Shown one piece after another: positions 44,335 through 55,600 of a stretch of 64,000 bases of DNA (position 1 is the first letter of the stretch; the number at the start of each line of letters is the position of its first letter). A program made the position numbers and the translations under genes. The stretch covers positions 2,356,001 through 2,420,000 of the forward strand of contig NZ_CP159833.1 of NCBI RefSeq assembly GCF_047730175.1, in the 5' to 3' direction. A model generated the notes under the pieces. It worked only from the letters and a program-made list of their open reading frames with translations. It did no database searches and was not told the DNA's origin. The DNA comes from Marifrigoribacter sp047730175. Lineage in GTDB: Bacteria > Bacteroidota > Bacteroidia > Flavobacteriales > Flavobacteriaceae.

Positions 44335-46365
44335 ATGAAACTGATCAAGCAATTATCAATACTACTTTTTCTTTTTACGTTCTCAATAGCTGAAGCACAA
44401 GAAAAGTCAAACTTTGACTACCTAGATGTATTTCAATTAGAATATACCGGTGACCCTCAAATTTCACCCGACGGTTCAACGATTGTGTATAGAAGAACTG
44501 GATTTGATATTATGAAAGATCGTTCTAAAGGAAACCTTTGGATGATTAGTAGTGATGGTAAAAATCATTATAAGTTAACCAATCAAGATGTAAATGAAAG
44601 TCAAGCACGTTGGTCACCTTCTGGCGATCGTATTGCTTTTGTAAGTAGTTCGGGTGAAGGAAGTGAAATCTACGTGTATTGGAAGGCTAGCAATACAATT
44701 TCAAAATTAACTCAACTAGAAAATGGACCCAGTTCAATTTCTTGGTCTCCCGATGGAACGCAGATAGCTTTTACTATGAAAGTGAATGCAAAAGCTCCAG
44801 TAATAGCAACTATGCCAGCTAAGCCAAAAGGAGCAAAGTGGGCGAAAAGCCCTAGAATTACAGATCGATTAAAGCATGAAGCAGATGGAGTTGGTTATTT
44901 GAAACCAGGATTTAATCATGTTTTTGTTATTTCTTCGGAAGGAGGAACACCACGCCAAATTACAACTGGAAATTTTAATCATGGTGGAAACATTTCTTGG
45001 TCACCAGATAGTAAACAAATTTTTTATGCGGGTAATCGAAATGAAAATTGGGAGTATGATTTTAGAAATAGTGAATTGTATTCCAGTACTATATTAACCA
45101 ATGAGATTTCTATACTAACGACTCGTAGTGGACCCGATTATGCTCCTAAAGTTTCTCCAAACGGAAAACATGTTGCTTACATTGGCTATGAAGATAAAGT
45201 ACAAACTTATCAGCTTTCTCAATTGCAATTAATGAATACTAAAGGAGAAAATAAAAGAGTGCTTTCAAATAAATTAGACCGGAGTATCGATAATGCTATT
45301 TGGGCTTCAGATAGTAAAGGCTTGTATATAAGTTATGATGATTTTGGTAAGACTAAAATTGCCTTTATAGATTTGGATGGTACAATCACAGATATTGTTG
45401 AAAACCTTGGAGGTACAACCTTGGGTAGACCTTATGCTAGTGGTAGTTTTTCGGTTTCAAAATCAGGGAGTATTGCGTATACCTATTCACGTCCAGACAG
45501 TCCTGCAGATGTTGCGGTGGTAAATAAAAAGAATAAAAATGCTAGTGTAATTACTTCTGTAAATGAAGATTTATTAAACTTTCGTACCCTCGGTAAAATG
45601 GAAGAAATTTGGTATAAATCTTCAGTAGATGGAAGAGATATTCAAGGTTGGATTGTATACCCACCAAACTATGACTCACAAAAAAAATACCCTCTACTTG
45701 TTGAAAATCATGGAGGACCTATTTTAAATTATGGAAATCGTTTCTCGACTGAAATCCAATTATATGCAGCAGCAGGATATATCGTTTTTTATCCGAATCC
45801 TAGAGGTAGCACAAGTTATGGCGAAGAGTTTGGGAATTTATTGTATAACAATTATCCAGGGGAAGACTATAACGATGTAATGGATGGAGTTGATGAAATG
45901 TTAAAAAGAGGTGTTACTTCGGAAGATAAACTATATGTAACTGGTGGAAGTGCAGGTGGAATAATGACGGCATGGATCATTGGGAAAAATAACCGATTTA
46001 AAGCGGCGGTAGTTGCTAAACCTGTAATGAATTGGATCAGTAAAACATTAACAGCAGATAATTATTACGGATATGCAAACTCTAGATATCCAGGTCAGCC
46101 TTGGGAAAACTTTGAAAATTATTGGAAGTTTTCTCCAATATCATTGGTTGGAAATGTAGAAACTCCAACGATGGTCATGGTAGGAATGAATGATTTACGA
46201 ACTCCTCCAAGTGAAGCAAAACAATTGTATCATGCGTTGAAACTTCGTAAAATTGAAACGGTATTAGTTGAAATTCCTGAAGCTTCCCATGGTATCGCAT
46301 CTCGGCCAAGTAATTTAATTACTAAAGTAGCACATACCTTGGCTTGGTTTGAAAAGTTTAAATAA
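44335..46365 (+). CDS. S9 family (prolyl-oligopeptidase-like) peptidase, exported
   Basis: This 676-aa protein has a signal peptide (ending IAEAQ), an N-terminal beta-propeller with WSPSGDRIAF, WSPDGTQIAF and WSPDSKQIFY blades, and a C-terminal alpha/beta-hydrolase domain. The catalytic triad is visible: Ser in GGSAGGIMT (about 546), Asp in GMNDLRTPPS (about 622) and His in EASHGIAS (about 656). Such enzymes cleave short peptides, often after Pro or Ala, in the periplasm. No lipobox or T9SS domain is present. It is divergent from a BNR protein, and a second S9/BNR pair occurs at 56777-61932. Confidence 0.9.
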   Translation: MKLIKQLSILLFLFTFSIAEAQEKSNFDYLDVFQLEYTGDPQISPDGSTIVYRRTGFDIMKDRSKGNLWMISSDGKNHYKLTNQDVNESQARWSPSGDRIAFVSSSGEGSEIYVYWKASNTISKLTQLENGPSSISWSPDGTQIAFTMKVNAKAPVIATMPAKPKGAKWAKSPRITDRLKHEADGVGYLKPGFNHVFVISSEGGTPRQITTGNFNHGGNISWSPDSKQIFYAGNRNENWEYDFRNSELYSSTILTNEISILTTRSGPDYAPKVSPNGKHVAYIGYEDKVQTYQLSQLQLMNTKGENKRVLSNKLDRSIDNAIWASDSKGLYISYDDFGKTKIAFIDLDGTITDIVENLGGTTLGRPYASGSFSVSKSGSIAYTYSRPDSPADVAVVNKKNKNASVITSVNEDLLNFRTLGKMEEIWYKSSVDGRDIQGWIVYPPNYDSQKKYPLLVENHGGPILNYGNRFSTEIQLYAAAGYIVFYPNPRGSTSYGEEFGNLLYNNYPGEDYNDVMDGVDEMLKRGVTSEDKLYVTGGSAGGIMTAWIIGKNNRFKAAVVAKPVMNWISKTLTADNYYGYANSRYPGQPWENFENYWKFSPISLVGNVETPTMVMVGMNDLRTPPSEAKQLYHALKLRKIETVLVEIPEASHGIASRPSNLITKVAHTLAWFEKFK

Positions 46366-46369
46366 CTTG

Positions 46370-46975
46370 TTATAAATCTTTCTGGTATCTTTTTATCATG
46401 GCTTCAGTATCTTCAGGCTCTTCTGTAGAACCAATCTGATCTTTTAGCATTTGTCCCATGCTAGGAAAATAAGATCTTTTAATTTGTGCTTCTAGCTTCC
46501 ACAATTTAGAACGCATAAATGCTTTTGCACAATGGAGAAAAACTTCTTCGATTGTGATTACAATGCACGCTTTTATTGTTTTTTCTTCCGAAGAAAATAA
46601 ATTTATATGTTCTTCATTTGTTGAAATATAGGCATGTCCATTTACACGAAGTGTCTCATCTAGTCCAGGGATAATGAAAAGTAGTCCGATGTTTCCGGTT
46701 TCAACAATATTGCTAAGACTATCCACCCTATTATTTCCTTTTGCATCAGGAATAACAATACAAGTTTCGTTTAATACTTTTACGAAACCTGGGTTTCCGC
46801 CTCTTGGGGAACAATCCATTTCGCCAGTTTGATTCATTGTAGACAACGTTAAAAAAGGAGCATTTTCTATAAAATGAATGCTGTGTTTCTCTAGAGATTT
46901 TAAAACTTTATCTTTTGCGCGGCCACTAGGTTTTCCATAAATTTCTCTAAGTTCATCTAAATTGGATACGATCAT
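46370..46975 (-). CDS. Pyridoxamine 5'-phosphate oxidase-like (PPOX) flavoprotein
   Basis: This 201-aa split-barrel flavin-binding protein shows APFLTLSTMNQTGEMDCSPR (about 39) and NRVDSLSNIVETGNIGLLFI (about 82), a pattern of the PPOX/MSMEG_1061-like FMN-dependent subgroup. It probably binds FMN or F420-type flavin and acts as a cytoplasmic oxidoreductase of unknown substrate. Its ATG overlaps the stop of the upstream LETM1-related gene (ATGA overlap), so they form a two-gene operon. It converges with the S9 peptidase gene with only 4 bp between. Confidence 0.82.
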   Translation of the reverse strand: MIVSNLDELREIYGKPSGRAKDKVLKSLEKHSIHFIENAPFLTLSTMNQTGEMDCSPRGGNPGFVKVLNETCIVIPDAKGNNRVDSLSNIVETGNIGLLFIIPGLDETLRVNGHAYISTNEEHINLFSSEEKTIKACIVITIEEVFLHCAKAFMRSKLWKLEAQIKRSYFPSMGQMLKDQIGSTEEPEDTEAMIKRYQKDL

Positions 46976-48198
46976 AAATCTTTTTTCTTGATTTTATTTT
47001 CTTGGAATGCTGAGGGTAATAAACTAGGAATATACTTTACTAATAAAGGCAATAACAAACTGCCTCCAGGTACCAAAAATATGGTTAATGAAGGAACTGA
47101 TTTACAGATGTCTAAAAGCTGTTCTTTTACTTTGCTTTTTTCATCTGCATTTAAATCCCTTAAGGTGGATTGACTTAATAATACTAACAATTCACCGCTC
47201 TCATTTAATTCTTTTATTAGGCGATTTTTGTTTCTTAAAATAAGCAATTTAACAGTTGCCGTAGATTGTTTATAGAGTTGAGTTATTGGGCTGGAATACT
47301 CAAATAGTTTGATTTTTGTTGCGTTACTTTTTGAAAAATACTTTAAACTTTGAATAGAGTCAGAAAGGTCTATATCTGAAAACTTTAAAACCTGTGTTAA
47401 TTGCTTTAAGAATTGAATTTCAGATTCATCAAATATTTTGTCATCCCAAACTGCTAGACAACAGATATCTAAAATAAACCTTTTTTCAAGGGTATCATAT
47501 TTAGATAGATACGTTTGACTTTTAATTGAATGTATATACTTTAAATGATCTTCTCCTATTAAATAATCAGTCGATGAATCATATAATTCAATTAATTGAT
47601 GATCATTTTTATTTTTATCTTTTTTAGATTTTAAAGCAAGAAAACTGCAATTAATCAATGAACTTTCAAGCTCTTCTGAATACCTTTTTAAATCATAAGC
47701 GTTAACGTTTGAAGTATTTAAATAATATCGATACGTTAAAATGTCAATATATAACATAGCATAAGTCAATGCTGTAGTTGACTTTTTTTCTATTTCACTA
47801 TTTGTTTCATTTAAACGAGCAGATAGAACATGTTCTAAATTACTTTCGGGGGTTTGAGATAAGGTTAATTTTGTTAAGAATCCAGTTTTCCCTTTTTCTA
47901 AAATTGAATAAAAAACAGCTATATTTTTTACAGCCTCATGAATATCTGAACCTGTATACTTTTTAAAGTAAGTATATAGTAAGGTATGAAAAAGATTAAT
48001 TTTTGTAAACTCATCTTTTGTAATTTTTAAATTACTTATAGGTTGATCAGGTAATGCCGTTATTGAAACACCAAAAATAAATCCAGTAGATTTTAAATGA
48101 TTATAGAATGAATTATCATCAAGATATTTATCTATTAGTTGATGTTTTTCAAACTGATTATAAAATTTTAGGATCCAGCCTGGAGCAGATGGGTTCAT
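46972..48198 (-). CDS. LETM1-related protein (biofilm-associated family)
   Basis: This 408-aa protein is mostly alpha-helical. The beginning MNPSAPGWILKFYNQF and the end, a LETM1-like segment (LTIFLVPGGSLLLPLLVKYI, then PSLLPSAFQENKIKKKD), match the Bacteroidota family annotated as LETM1-related biofilm-associated protein. The hydrophobic LETM1-like stretch may be membrane-associated. A TerB-like helical segment in the middle (FILDICCLAVWDDKIFDESE) is possible. Biological function is not established. It is translationally coupled to a PPOX flavoprotein gene downstream. Confidence 0.75.
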   Translation of the reverse strand: MNPSAPGWILKFYNQFEKHQLIDKYLDDNSFYNHLKSTGFIFGVSITALPDQPISNLKITKDEFTKINLFHTLLYTYFKKYTGSDIHEAVKNIAVFYSILEKGKTGFLTKLTLSQTPESNLEHVLSARLNETNSEIEKKSTTALTYAMLYIDILTYRYYLNTSNVNAYDLKRYSEELESSLINCSFLALKSKKDKNKNDHQLIELYDSSTDYLIGEDHLKYIHSIKSQTYLSKYDTLEKRFILDICCLAVWDDKIFDESEIQFLKQLTQVLKFSDIDLSDSIQSLKYFSKSNATKIKLFEYSSPITQLYKQSTATVKLLILRNKNRLIKELNESGELLVLLSQSTLRDLNADEKSKVKEQLLDICKSVPSLTIFLVPGGSLLLPLLVKYIPSLLPSAFQENKIKKKDL

Positions 48199-48298
48199 AT
48201 TTAAATTTAAAAGTATCCTTGTAAAAATACTGATAATTCGGAGTTAAAATAATTTTTTCATCACTTTTAATCATTAAATGTATATAATTTTAATAATT

Positions 48299-48327
48299 TT
48301 TGAGTTGATGAAAAAATCGTATATTTA
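48299..48327 (+). promoter_or_regulatory. Possible Bacteroidota promoter for the first M36 peptidase gene
   Basis: TTTG (48299-48302), a 17-nt spacer and TATATTTA (48320-48327) approximate the TTTG/TAnnTTTG consensus with a final A instead of G. It would leave a ~130-nt AT-rich leader before the ATG at 48461. The surrounding 48199-48460 stretch holds no gene. Confidence 0.35.
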
Positions 48328-48460
48328 GAGACATTTTTAAATTGATATTCAAGTATAATTTTAAAACATTCTCACATTCAATCAATTTAAAAATTTTGTT
48401 ATTACAAATGAAAAATAAAAATTGCAAAGAAAATTATCAACCAAATAAAAAAAAAATATT

Positions 48461-51400
48461 ATGAAAAAAATGACGAAGAGTTTTTTTGTTGGATTGCTAT
48501 GTCTATTAGCTTTTCAACTATCTGCTCAAAACTTCAATCAAGAGATTTCTAATCATTTAGAAAAAGTTCTTGAAGAAAACAAAATCTTTGAAGAAGATAC
48601 TCAATGGGAAATAACTAATAATTATGTGAGTAGTATTAGTGGCGTAACTCATGTATATTTTAGACAAGTATTAAATGGAATTCAGATAAATGGAACTGAA
48701 TCTGATATACATATCCTACCTAATGGTGAAATACTTACAGAAAATAATAAGTTTGTAAAAGGAATAGCAGGAAAATTAAAAGGAGCTTCAATGCCTTCTA
48801 TAAATGGAATGCAAGCGATAGAATCTGCTGCCCAACAGCTAAACTATACGATATCAGAAAATATTTCAGTGGTAGAACAATCTCAAGGTATTAATCAAAA
48901 CATGCTATTGAGTGATGGAGGTATTTCTTTAAGTAATATCCCAGCTCAATTGGTGTATCATCTTACTGAAAAAGGCGAAATTGTTTTAACTTGGGATATT
49001 TCAATTGAAGAAATTGCAAAACAAAATTGGTGGAATGTAAAAGTAGATGCAAATACAGGAAATATCATCGATACATATAATTGGATGGTAAGTTGTGGCT
49101 TAGAACATGATCATTCTGGAGATGAAAAATTAGATTATAATAAGAACCTTTATGACATTCCAAATTATAAAGAAATTGTTGCAGATAATAATGGATGTTT
49201 TGAATGTTATGAAGTATTTGCTTTACCATTAGAAAGTCCATATTATGGAAGTAGAACGACAGAAAATAGCCCACAAGACACAAGTGCTTCGCCATTTGGA
49301 TGGCATGACACTGACGGTGTTGCAGGAGCTGATTTTTTTGACACTAGAGGAAACAATGTAGATGCTCATGATGATGGGGATAATTCTGGTTATCGTCCAA
49401 ATGGAGGAGCTGATTTAGATTTTACTGGATATACATTTAGCCAAGTTTATACTGGAGGAAATCAATATGAAGATGCTTCAATTACAAATCTTTTTTATCT
49501 AAACAACGTTATACATGATATTATGTATCAATATGGTTTTGATGAAGTTTCTGGAAATTTTCAAGAAAATAATTATGGAAATGGAGGATCAGGAAGTGAT
49601 TCAGTAAATGCAAATGCTCAAGTTTCACAATGGTGTAATGCTACATTTGGTACCCCAAGTGATGGATCTAATCCAAGTATGAATATGTACATCTGTAATG
49701 ATAAAGATGGTGATTTTGATGCACTTGTAGTTATTCATGAATTTAGTCATGGAACTTCAAATAGATTAACAGGAGGGCCAAATAATACCTCTTGTCTTGG
49801 TAATCAAGAACAAATGGGAGAAGGCTGGAGTGATTTTTATGGTACTATTATGACTATGCAACCTGGCGATGTTGCTTCAGATGCAAGAGCAGTAGGGACC
49901 TATTTATTTGGACAAGGAGTCGGAGGGGATGGTATCCGCTCTCACCCCTATAGTACTGATTTTGGTGTTAATCCACATACCTATGATGATATTAAATCTG
50001 AATCAGTACCTCATGGTGTTGGTTCTGTATGGTCAATGATGCTTTGGGAAATGACATGGGAATTAATAGGAGCTAATGGTTATGATAATGATATTTATAA
50101 TTTCACTGGAAATCCAAGTTTAGACGCAGGTAATGTTATGTCTATGGCATTAGTTACTGAAGGTATGAAATTACAGCCTTGTCAACCTGGTTTTGTAGAT
50201 GGAAGAGATGCGATATTAGCAGCAGACGTCGCTATTTATGGTGGTGCTAATGAATGTTTAATTTGGGAAGCCTTTGCAAGAAGAGGCCTTGGAATAAGTG
50301 CAAGTCAAGGTTCATCAGGAAGTAGAAGTGATGGAACTGAAGCATTTGACACTCCAACTGGAGTAGCTGCTTTCACAGCCCCTGGAGATGTTTGTTCTAG
50401 TGCTGAAATATTAACAGGTTTAACTGGTGGTTCTCCTTCTGGAGGTGTTTATAGTGGAAGTGGTGTTACTGATGACGGAAATGGATCTACCTATTCTTTT
50501 GATCCAAGTGATGCAGGAGTTGGTGTACATACAATCACATATGATGTAGATGCTAGTACTTGTTCAACAGCATCATCAGCTTCAGATACTATAGAGGTGA
50601 TAGATTCACCAGCAGGTCCTGCAACAACAGGAGCTTCAGATTTCTGTGTAGGACAAGAGGTAACATTAACAGCGGTTCTAGGAGATCCTGGAAACTTTAT
50701 TCAATGGTATGATTCAGAAACAGGAGGAAACTTATTACACGAAGGTGAATCTTATACTTTCACTCCATTAGATAATACAAATGTTTATGCTGCTGAAACT
50801 TCAAGTTCTGGACCAGTTTCAAAATTAGTTATTTCAGAAATAACATTACAAACACCAGATCAGTTTGAAATACAAAATGTTGGAAATGCTTTTGATTATT
50901 CTGGGTATGCTGTTGCAGTTAGTGATTCACCATATGATAATATAAATACAGTTAATTCTATTGTCCAAATTTTAGGAAACATGGGAGCAGATAGTGTTGA
51001 ATATTGGACCGATGAATCCTCTAATCCATGGGGGGACAATATCTTTTGGGACGATGCTGGTACAGGTTGGATTGTTATTCTAGATCCTTCAGGAAATGTA
51101 GTTGATTCTGTTTTTTGGAATTTATCAGCGGCTCAAATTTCTGGATTTAATGTTGCAATTAATGGATTTAATATTACTGCAGCCGATTTAGATTGGTCTG
51201 GCGATGGTGCAAATTTTTCAACTATTTGTAATACTTCTTTTAGAAGAGTTGGTGATCTTGATACTTCAGTAGATTGGTCTGGTACATGTGAATCTTCAGA
51301 TTTTGGTGTAGCCAATTCAGAGATTGATATTGTATCTGGAGGTTGTTTAAGTGAAAGAACTTTAACTGAAGTTATTGCTGAAACAGAAGCTCCAGAGATT

Positions 51401-52372
51401 ACATGCGATGCTAATGTAGAAATTAGTGCTGATGCAAATACTTGCTCGGCTTCAGGAGTTGTATTAACAGATCCTGTAACTTCTGATAACTGTGGTGTAG
51501 CATCTGTTACAAATGATGCTCCAAGTACATTCCCATTAGGGAATACCGATGTTACTTGGACAGTTACTGATACAGCAGGACTTACAAATACTTGTATTCA
51601 AACAGTAACAGTAGTAGACGATGTTAATCCTACGATATCATGTGCAGCAAATGTAGAAATTAGTACAGATGTTGATGCATGTTCAGCTTCAGGAGTAGTA
51701 TTAACAGATCCATCTACAGATGATAATTGTGGTATAGCAACGGTTACTAATGATGCACCTGCGGTGTATTTAATAGGAGATACAGATGTTACATGGACGG
51801 TTACTGATACAGCGGGGCTTACTACTACTTGTGTTCAAGTAGTAACAGTAGTAGATACTATGGATCCAGAATTAACTTGTCCTTCAGATTTAACTGAAAT
51901 AGTTAATGAAGGTGAATTATTTACAATTCCAGATTATACAGGAGGTGCAACAGCTACAGATAACTGTACAACTTCTCCAACAATTACTCAGGATCCAATT
52001 GCTGGAACTGAAGTAGGGGAAGGTGTTACTGTAATTACTATGACTGCTGTTGATGATGCTGGAAACGAAGGGACGTGTGTATTCGAATTAACTGTTGAAG
52101 AACTATTAGGCACTAATGATTCAGAATTCAACAATAGTATTCAATTGTTACCAAACCCAACAAGAGGTATAGTCAACTTAATTAATAATAGTTCAGAACA
52201 ATTAGTTTCAGCTACAATAATTGATGTAAATGGAAGAATTATTCAAGTTAAAAGTTTATCAAATGCAACTTCAGAAATAATGATTTCATTAGAAGCTTAT
52301 GCTTCAGGAATGTATTTTGTTAAGGTTGAAGGAGTATCACATACTTTAATAAAACGTATTATTAGAGAATAA
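48461..52372 (+). CDS. M36 family (fungalysin-like) metallopeptidase with HYR domains and T9SS type A sorting domain
   Basis: This 1303-aa secreted zinc protease has a signal peptide (ending QLSAQ), a fungalysin propeptide (FTP region, about 20-200), and an M36 catalytic domain. The catalytic domain has the zinc motif VIHEFSHGTSNR (about 426) and the third ligand in GEGWSDFYG (about 455). A LamG/LTD-like segment follows (about 785-970), then three HYR/Ig-like domains (about 975-1215; DNCG, VTWTVTDTAG) and a type A T9SS domain (LLPNPTRG... to KRIIRE). It is predicted to be exported by the T9SS and to digest proteins outside the cell. A strong terminator lies 48 bp downstream. The next gene is a tandem paralogue. 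Confidence 0.92.
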   Translation: MKKMTKSFFVGLLCLLAFQLSAQNFNQEISNHLEKVLEENKIFEEDTQWEITNNYVSSISGVTHVYFRQVLNGIQINGTESDIHILPNGEILTENNKFVKGIAGKLKGASMPSINGMQAIESAAQQLNYTISENISVVEQSQGINQNMLLSDGGISLSNIPAQLVYHLTEKGEIVLTWDISIEEIAKQNWWNVKVDANTGNIIDTYNWMVSCGLEHDHSGDEKLDYNKNLYDIPNYKEIVADNNGCFECYEVFALPLESPYYGSRTTENSPQDTSASPFGWHDTDGVAGADFFDTRGNNVDAHDDGDNSGYRPNGGADLDFTGYTFSQVYTGGNQYEDASITNLFYLNNVIHDIMYQYGFDEVSGNFQENNYGNGGSGSDSVNANAQVSQWCNATFGTPSDGSNPSMNMYICNDKDGDFDALVVIHEFSHGTSNRLTGGPNNTSCLGNQEQMGEGWSDFYGTIMTMQPGDVASDARAVGTYLFGQGVGGDGIRSHPYSTDFGVNPHTYDDIKSESVPHGVGSVWSMMLWEMTWELIGANGYDNDIYNFTGNPSLDAGNVMSMALVTEGMKLQPCQPGFVDGRDAILAADVAIYGGANECLIWEAFARRGLGISASQGSSGSRSDGTEAFDTPTGVAAFTAPGDVCSSAEILTGLTGGSPSGGVYSGSGVTDDGNGSTYSFDPSDAGVGVHTITYDVDASTCSTASSASDTIEVIDSPAGPATTGASDFCVGQEVTLTAVLGDPGNFIQWYDSETGGNLLHEGESYTFTPLDNTNVYAAETSSSGPVSKLVISEITLQTPDQFEIQNVGNAFDYSGYAVAVSDSPYDNINTVNSIVQILGNMGADSVEYWTDESSNPWGDNIFWDDAGTGWIVILDPSGNVVDSVFWNLSAAQISGFNVAINGFNITAADLDWSGDGANFSTICNTSFRRVGDLDTSVDWSGTCESSDFGVANSEIDIVSGGCLSERTLTEVIAETEAPEITCDANVEISADANTCSASGVVLTDPVTSDNCGVASVTNDAPSTFPLGNTDVTWTVTDTAGLTNTCIQTVTVVDDVNPTISCAANVEISTDVDACSASGVVLTDPSTDDNCGIATVTNDAPAVYLIGDTDVTWTVTDTAGLTTTCVQVVTVVDTMDPELTCPSDLTEIVNEGELFTIPDYTGGATATDNCTTSPTITQDPIAGTEVGEGVTVITMTAVDDAGNEGTCVFELTVEELLGTNDSEFNNSIQLLPNPTRGIVNLINNSSEQLVSATIIDVNGRIIQVKSLSNATSEIMISLEAYASGMYFVKVEGVSHTLIKRIIRE

Positions 52373-52420
52373 GATATCAATCAGCTAATAACTGTTAGAG
52401 TTATTTTAAAGTATAATTTT

Positions 52421-52453
52421 AAAACCCAAAGAGTTATAACTCTTTGGGTTTTT
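52421..52453 (+). terminator. Rho-independent terminator after the first M36 gene
   Basis: A perfect palindrome, AACCCAAAGAGTTA/TAACTCTTTGGGTT, is followed by T residues and lies 48 bp after the stop codon. It separates the two M36 genes into independent transcripts. Confidence 0.9.
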
Positions 52454-52632
52454 ATATATAATTAATTTTGTTTAAATACTTAGGGTTTTTTGTTTTTTAA
52501 CTGTTATATGACCGTAACTAGTTATATGATAATATGGTGTTGTTTTTATAAATAACTTTTCTCTAGTTTTATAAACTCTTAACATTCTTAACATTTAACT
52601 AAAATATTAAACTAAACTTCAACCTAATTAAT

Positions 52633-55600
52633 ATGAAAAGAATTACTACACTTTTATTTTTGGGATTTCTTTGTGTTTTTACAACACAAATAAAAGCTCA
52701 AAACTATGCGCAAAACTTAACAGATCATTTCACAACATTATTAGAAAAGGATAATTTAATAACCGATGATGTACAATGGCTAATTACAGATGAAAATGTT
52801 AGTAGAACAAGTGATATACAACATGTATACTTTACTCAATCTAAAAATGATATTGAGGTATATGGAACACAGTCTGGTATTCATATTTTAAATGGAGAAA
52901 CAATTTCTTCAAATAATAAATTTATATTTAAAAGTACAGATAAAATTTTAGGAAGCTCATCTCCATCCATAAACGCAACACAAGCTGTTGCAGCAGCTGC
53001 AAACCAATTGGGGTATGCAATTACGGATGCTATAACAGTTTTAGAAGTAGAACAAGGGAACAGTCAAAAAACGATCTTGAGTAATGGAGGCATTTCTTTA
53101 AGTAATATACCTGCAAAATTAGTATACTATTTTACAGAAAGCAATCAACTTGTTTTAGCTTGGGATATTTCAATTCAAGAAATAAGCCAACAAGATTGGT
53201 GGAGTATAAGAATTGATGCAGTTACAGGTGAAATATTAAATAAAAATAACTGGATGGTAAGTTGCTCTTTTGAGCATGACCATTCTAGTCATGAAAATTT
53301 AAATTATAACATCAACTTATTTGATATTCCGAATTATATAGAAACTTCTGAAGAAATTGGCGGCTGTATATCTTGTTATGAAGTATTAGCGATGCCTATT
53401 GAAAGTCCTTATTATGGAGGTAGATCTATTGAATCTGGAATTGAAGATGCTACTGCATCTCCTTTTGGATGGCATGATACAGATGGTATTGCGGGGGCTG
53501 AATTTACAGTTACCAGAGGTAACAATGTAAATTCTTATGACGATGGAGATAACCAGGGGTATCAACCCGATGGAGGAGCTGATTTAGATTTTACAGCATA
53601 TCCATTTAGTGAAATATATTCTGATGTAACTCCATATGAAGATGCTGCAATCACTAATTTATTTTATTGGAACAATATTATTCATGATGTTATGTATACC
53701 TATGGTTTTGATGAAGCTGGAGGAAACTTTCAAGAAAATAATTATGGCAATGGTGGAGCAGGATCTGATTCTGTAAATGCTGAAGCACAAGACGGTTCAG
53801 GATCATGTAATGCAAATTTTGGAACACCATCAGATGGAGGCAACCCAACGATGCAAATGTATGTATGTGGCGATAAGGATGGTGATTTTGATAATTTAGT
53901 TATTGTTCATGAATATGGACATGGAATATCAAATCGATTAACTGGAGGTCCAAATAATACAGGATGTTTAGGGAATTCGGAACAAATGGGTGAAGGATGG
54001 AGTGATTACTATGGAGTTATGATGACTATAGAACCTGGTGATACAGGTACAGATTCTCGTGGTGTTGGAACTTATTTATTTGGAGAAGGTCCAGATGCAG
54101 ACGGTATAAGACCTTTTCCATATAGTACAGATATGGGTGTAAACCCACAGACGTATGATTATATTAAAACAGCTGCTGTACCTCATGGTGTTGGTTCTGT
54201 ATGGGCAACAATGCTTTGGGAAGTAAGCTGGGCATTAATAGATGAACATGGATTTGATACGGATATTTACAATTTTACAGGTGATACAATTTTAGATGCT
54301 GGTAATGTAGTAGCAATGGCTATTGTTACTGAAGGTATGAAATTACAACCTTGTGGCCCTGGATTTGTGGATGGTAGAGATGCAATTCTTGCAGCCGATC
54401 AAGCTATTTATGGAGGAGCAAACGAGTGTATAATATGGGATGCATTTGCTAGAAGAGGTCTTGGATTTAGTGCAGATCAAGGGTCGTCTGGTAGTGTTTC
54501 AGATGGAACAGAATCTTTTGATTCCCCAGTACCTGCAATTAACACAGAAGAAGAAGTTTGTGTGGGGCAAGGTGTTCAAGTATTTGGAGGAGGTACTCCA
54601 ATAGGTGGAGTATATTCTGGCCTTGGAGTTACCGATAATGGTGATGGACTTACTTATGATTTTGATCCTGCAATAGCTGGGATTGGTTCTCATATAATTG
54701 AATATGATGTTGTTTCTACATGTGCTATTGGAGTAGCTTCTGATGATATTGAAGTTATATCTGATACTCCGGAAATAATTTGTCAGGATGTTGCTTTAGA
54801 ATTAGATGAAAATGGAGAAGCAATTTTAACGCTTCAAGATGTTGTTGAAAATGTATTGCCAGGAGATATGACAGTAGATCAAACAGGAACATTTGCACCA
54901 ATAGCAATATCAGGGACTACTGTAAGTTTAAATGATGACGATGTATCTAATGCCTTAAATATTGGCTTTACATTTAATTTTTACGAGGTTGATTATACAA
55001 ATTTTTATATTTCTTCTAATGGGTTTATAACCTTTTCAAATGGAAATGAAAGTGGATGTTGTACTGGAGGTTTATTGCCATCAGTGGGCGGACCAAGTAA
55101 TTTTATAGCATTTGCTTGGCAAGATTTAAACCCTTCGGCTGGAGGAACTATAAGTTATGAAACTGTTGGAACAAGTCCAGATCGTAAATTAATTATGGAG
55201 TTTGATGATGTTCCTTATTATAATTCTTCAGAAGGTGTAACATCGCAAATACATTTATTTGAAGGAACCAATAAAATAGAGATTCATAGTACAGAAATTA
55301 CTAATAGAGGACCAATGACACAAGGTTTGGAAAATGCTACTGGTACATTAGGGCTTGCTACTCCTGGTAGAAATTCACAAACTTGGAGTGCAACAAATGA
55401 TTATGTAGCATTTTATTATTTACCAGGAAATACAACAGATAATTGTGGTTCACCAACAACAGTTACTTTAAGTCAAGAGTTATTTACTTGTAATGATATA
55501 GGTGCGACAACTGTTACTATTACGATAGATGATGGGAATGGAAATACTAATACTTGTACTGCAGAAGTTACAGTAACAGATCCATTATTAGCCTGTTTAT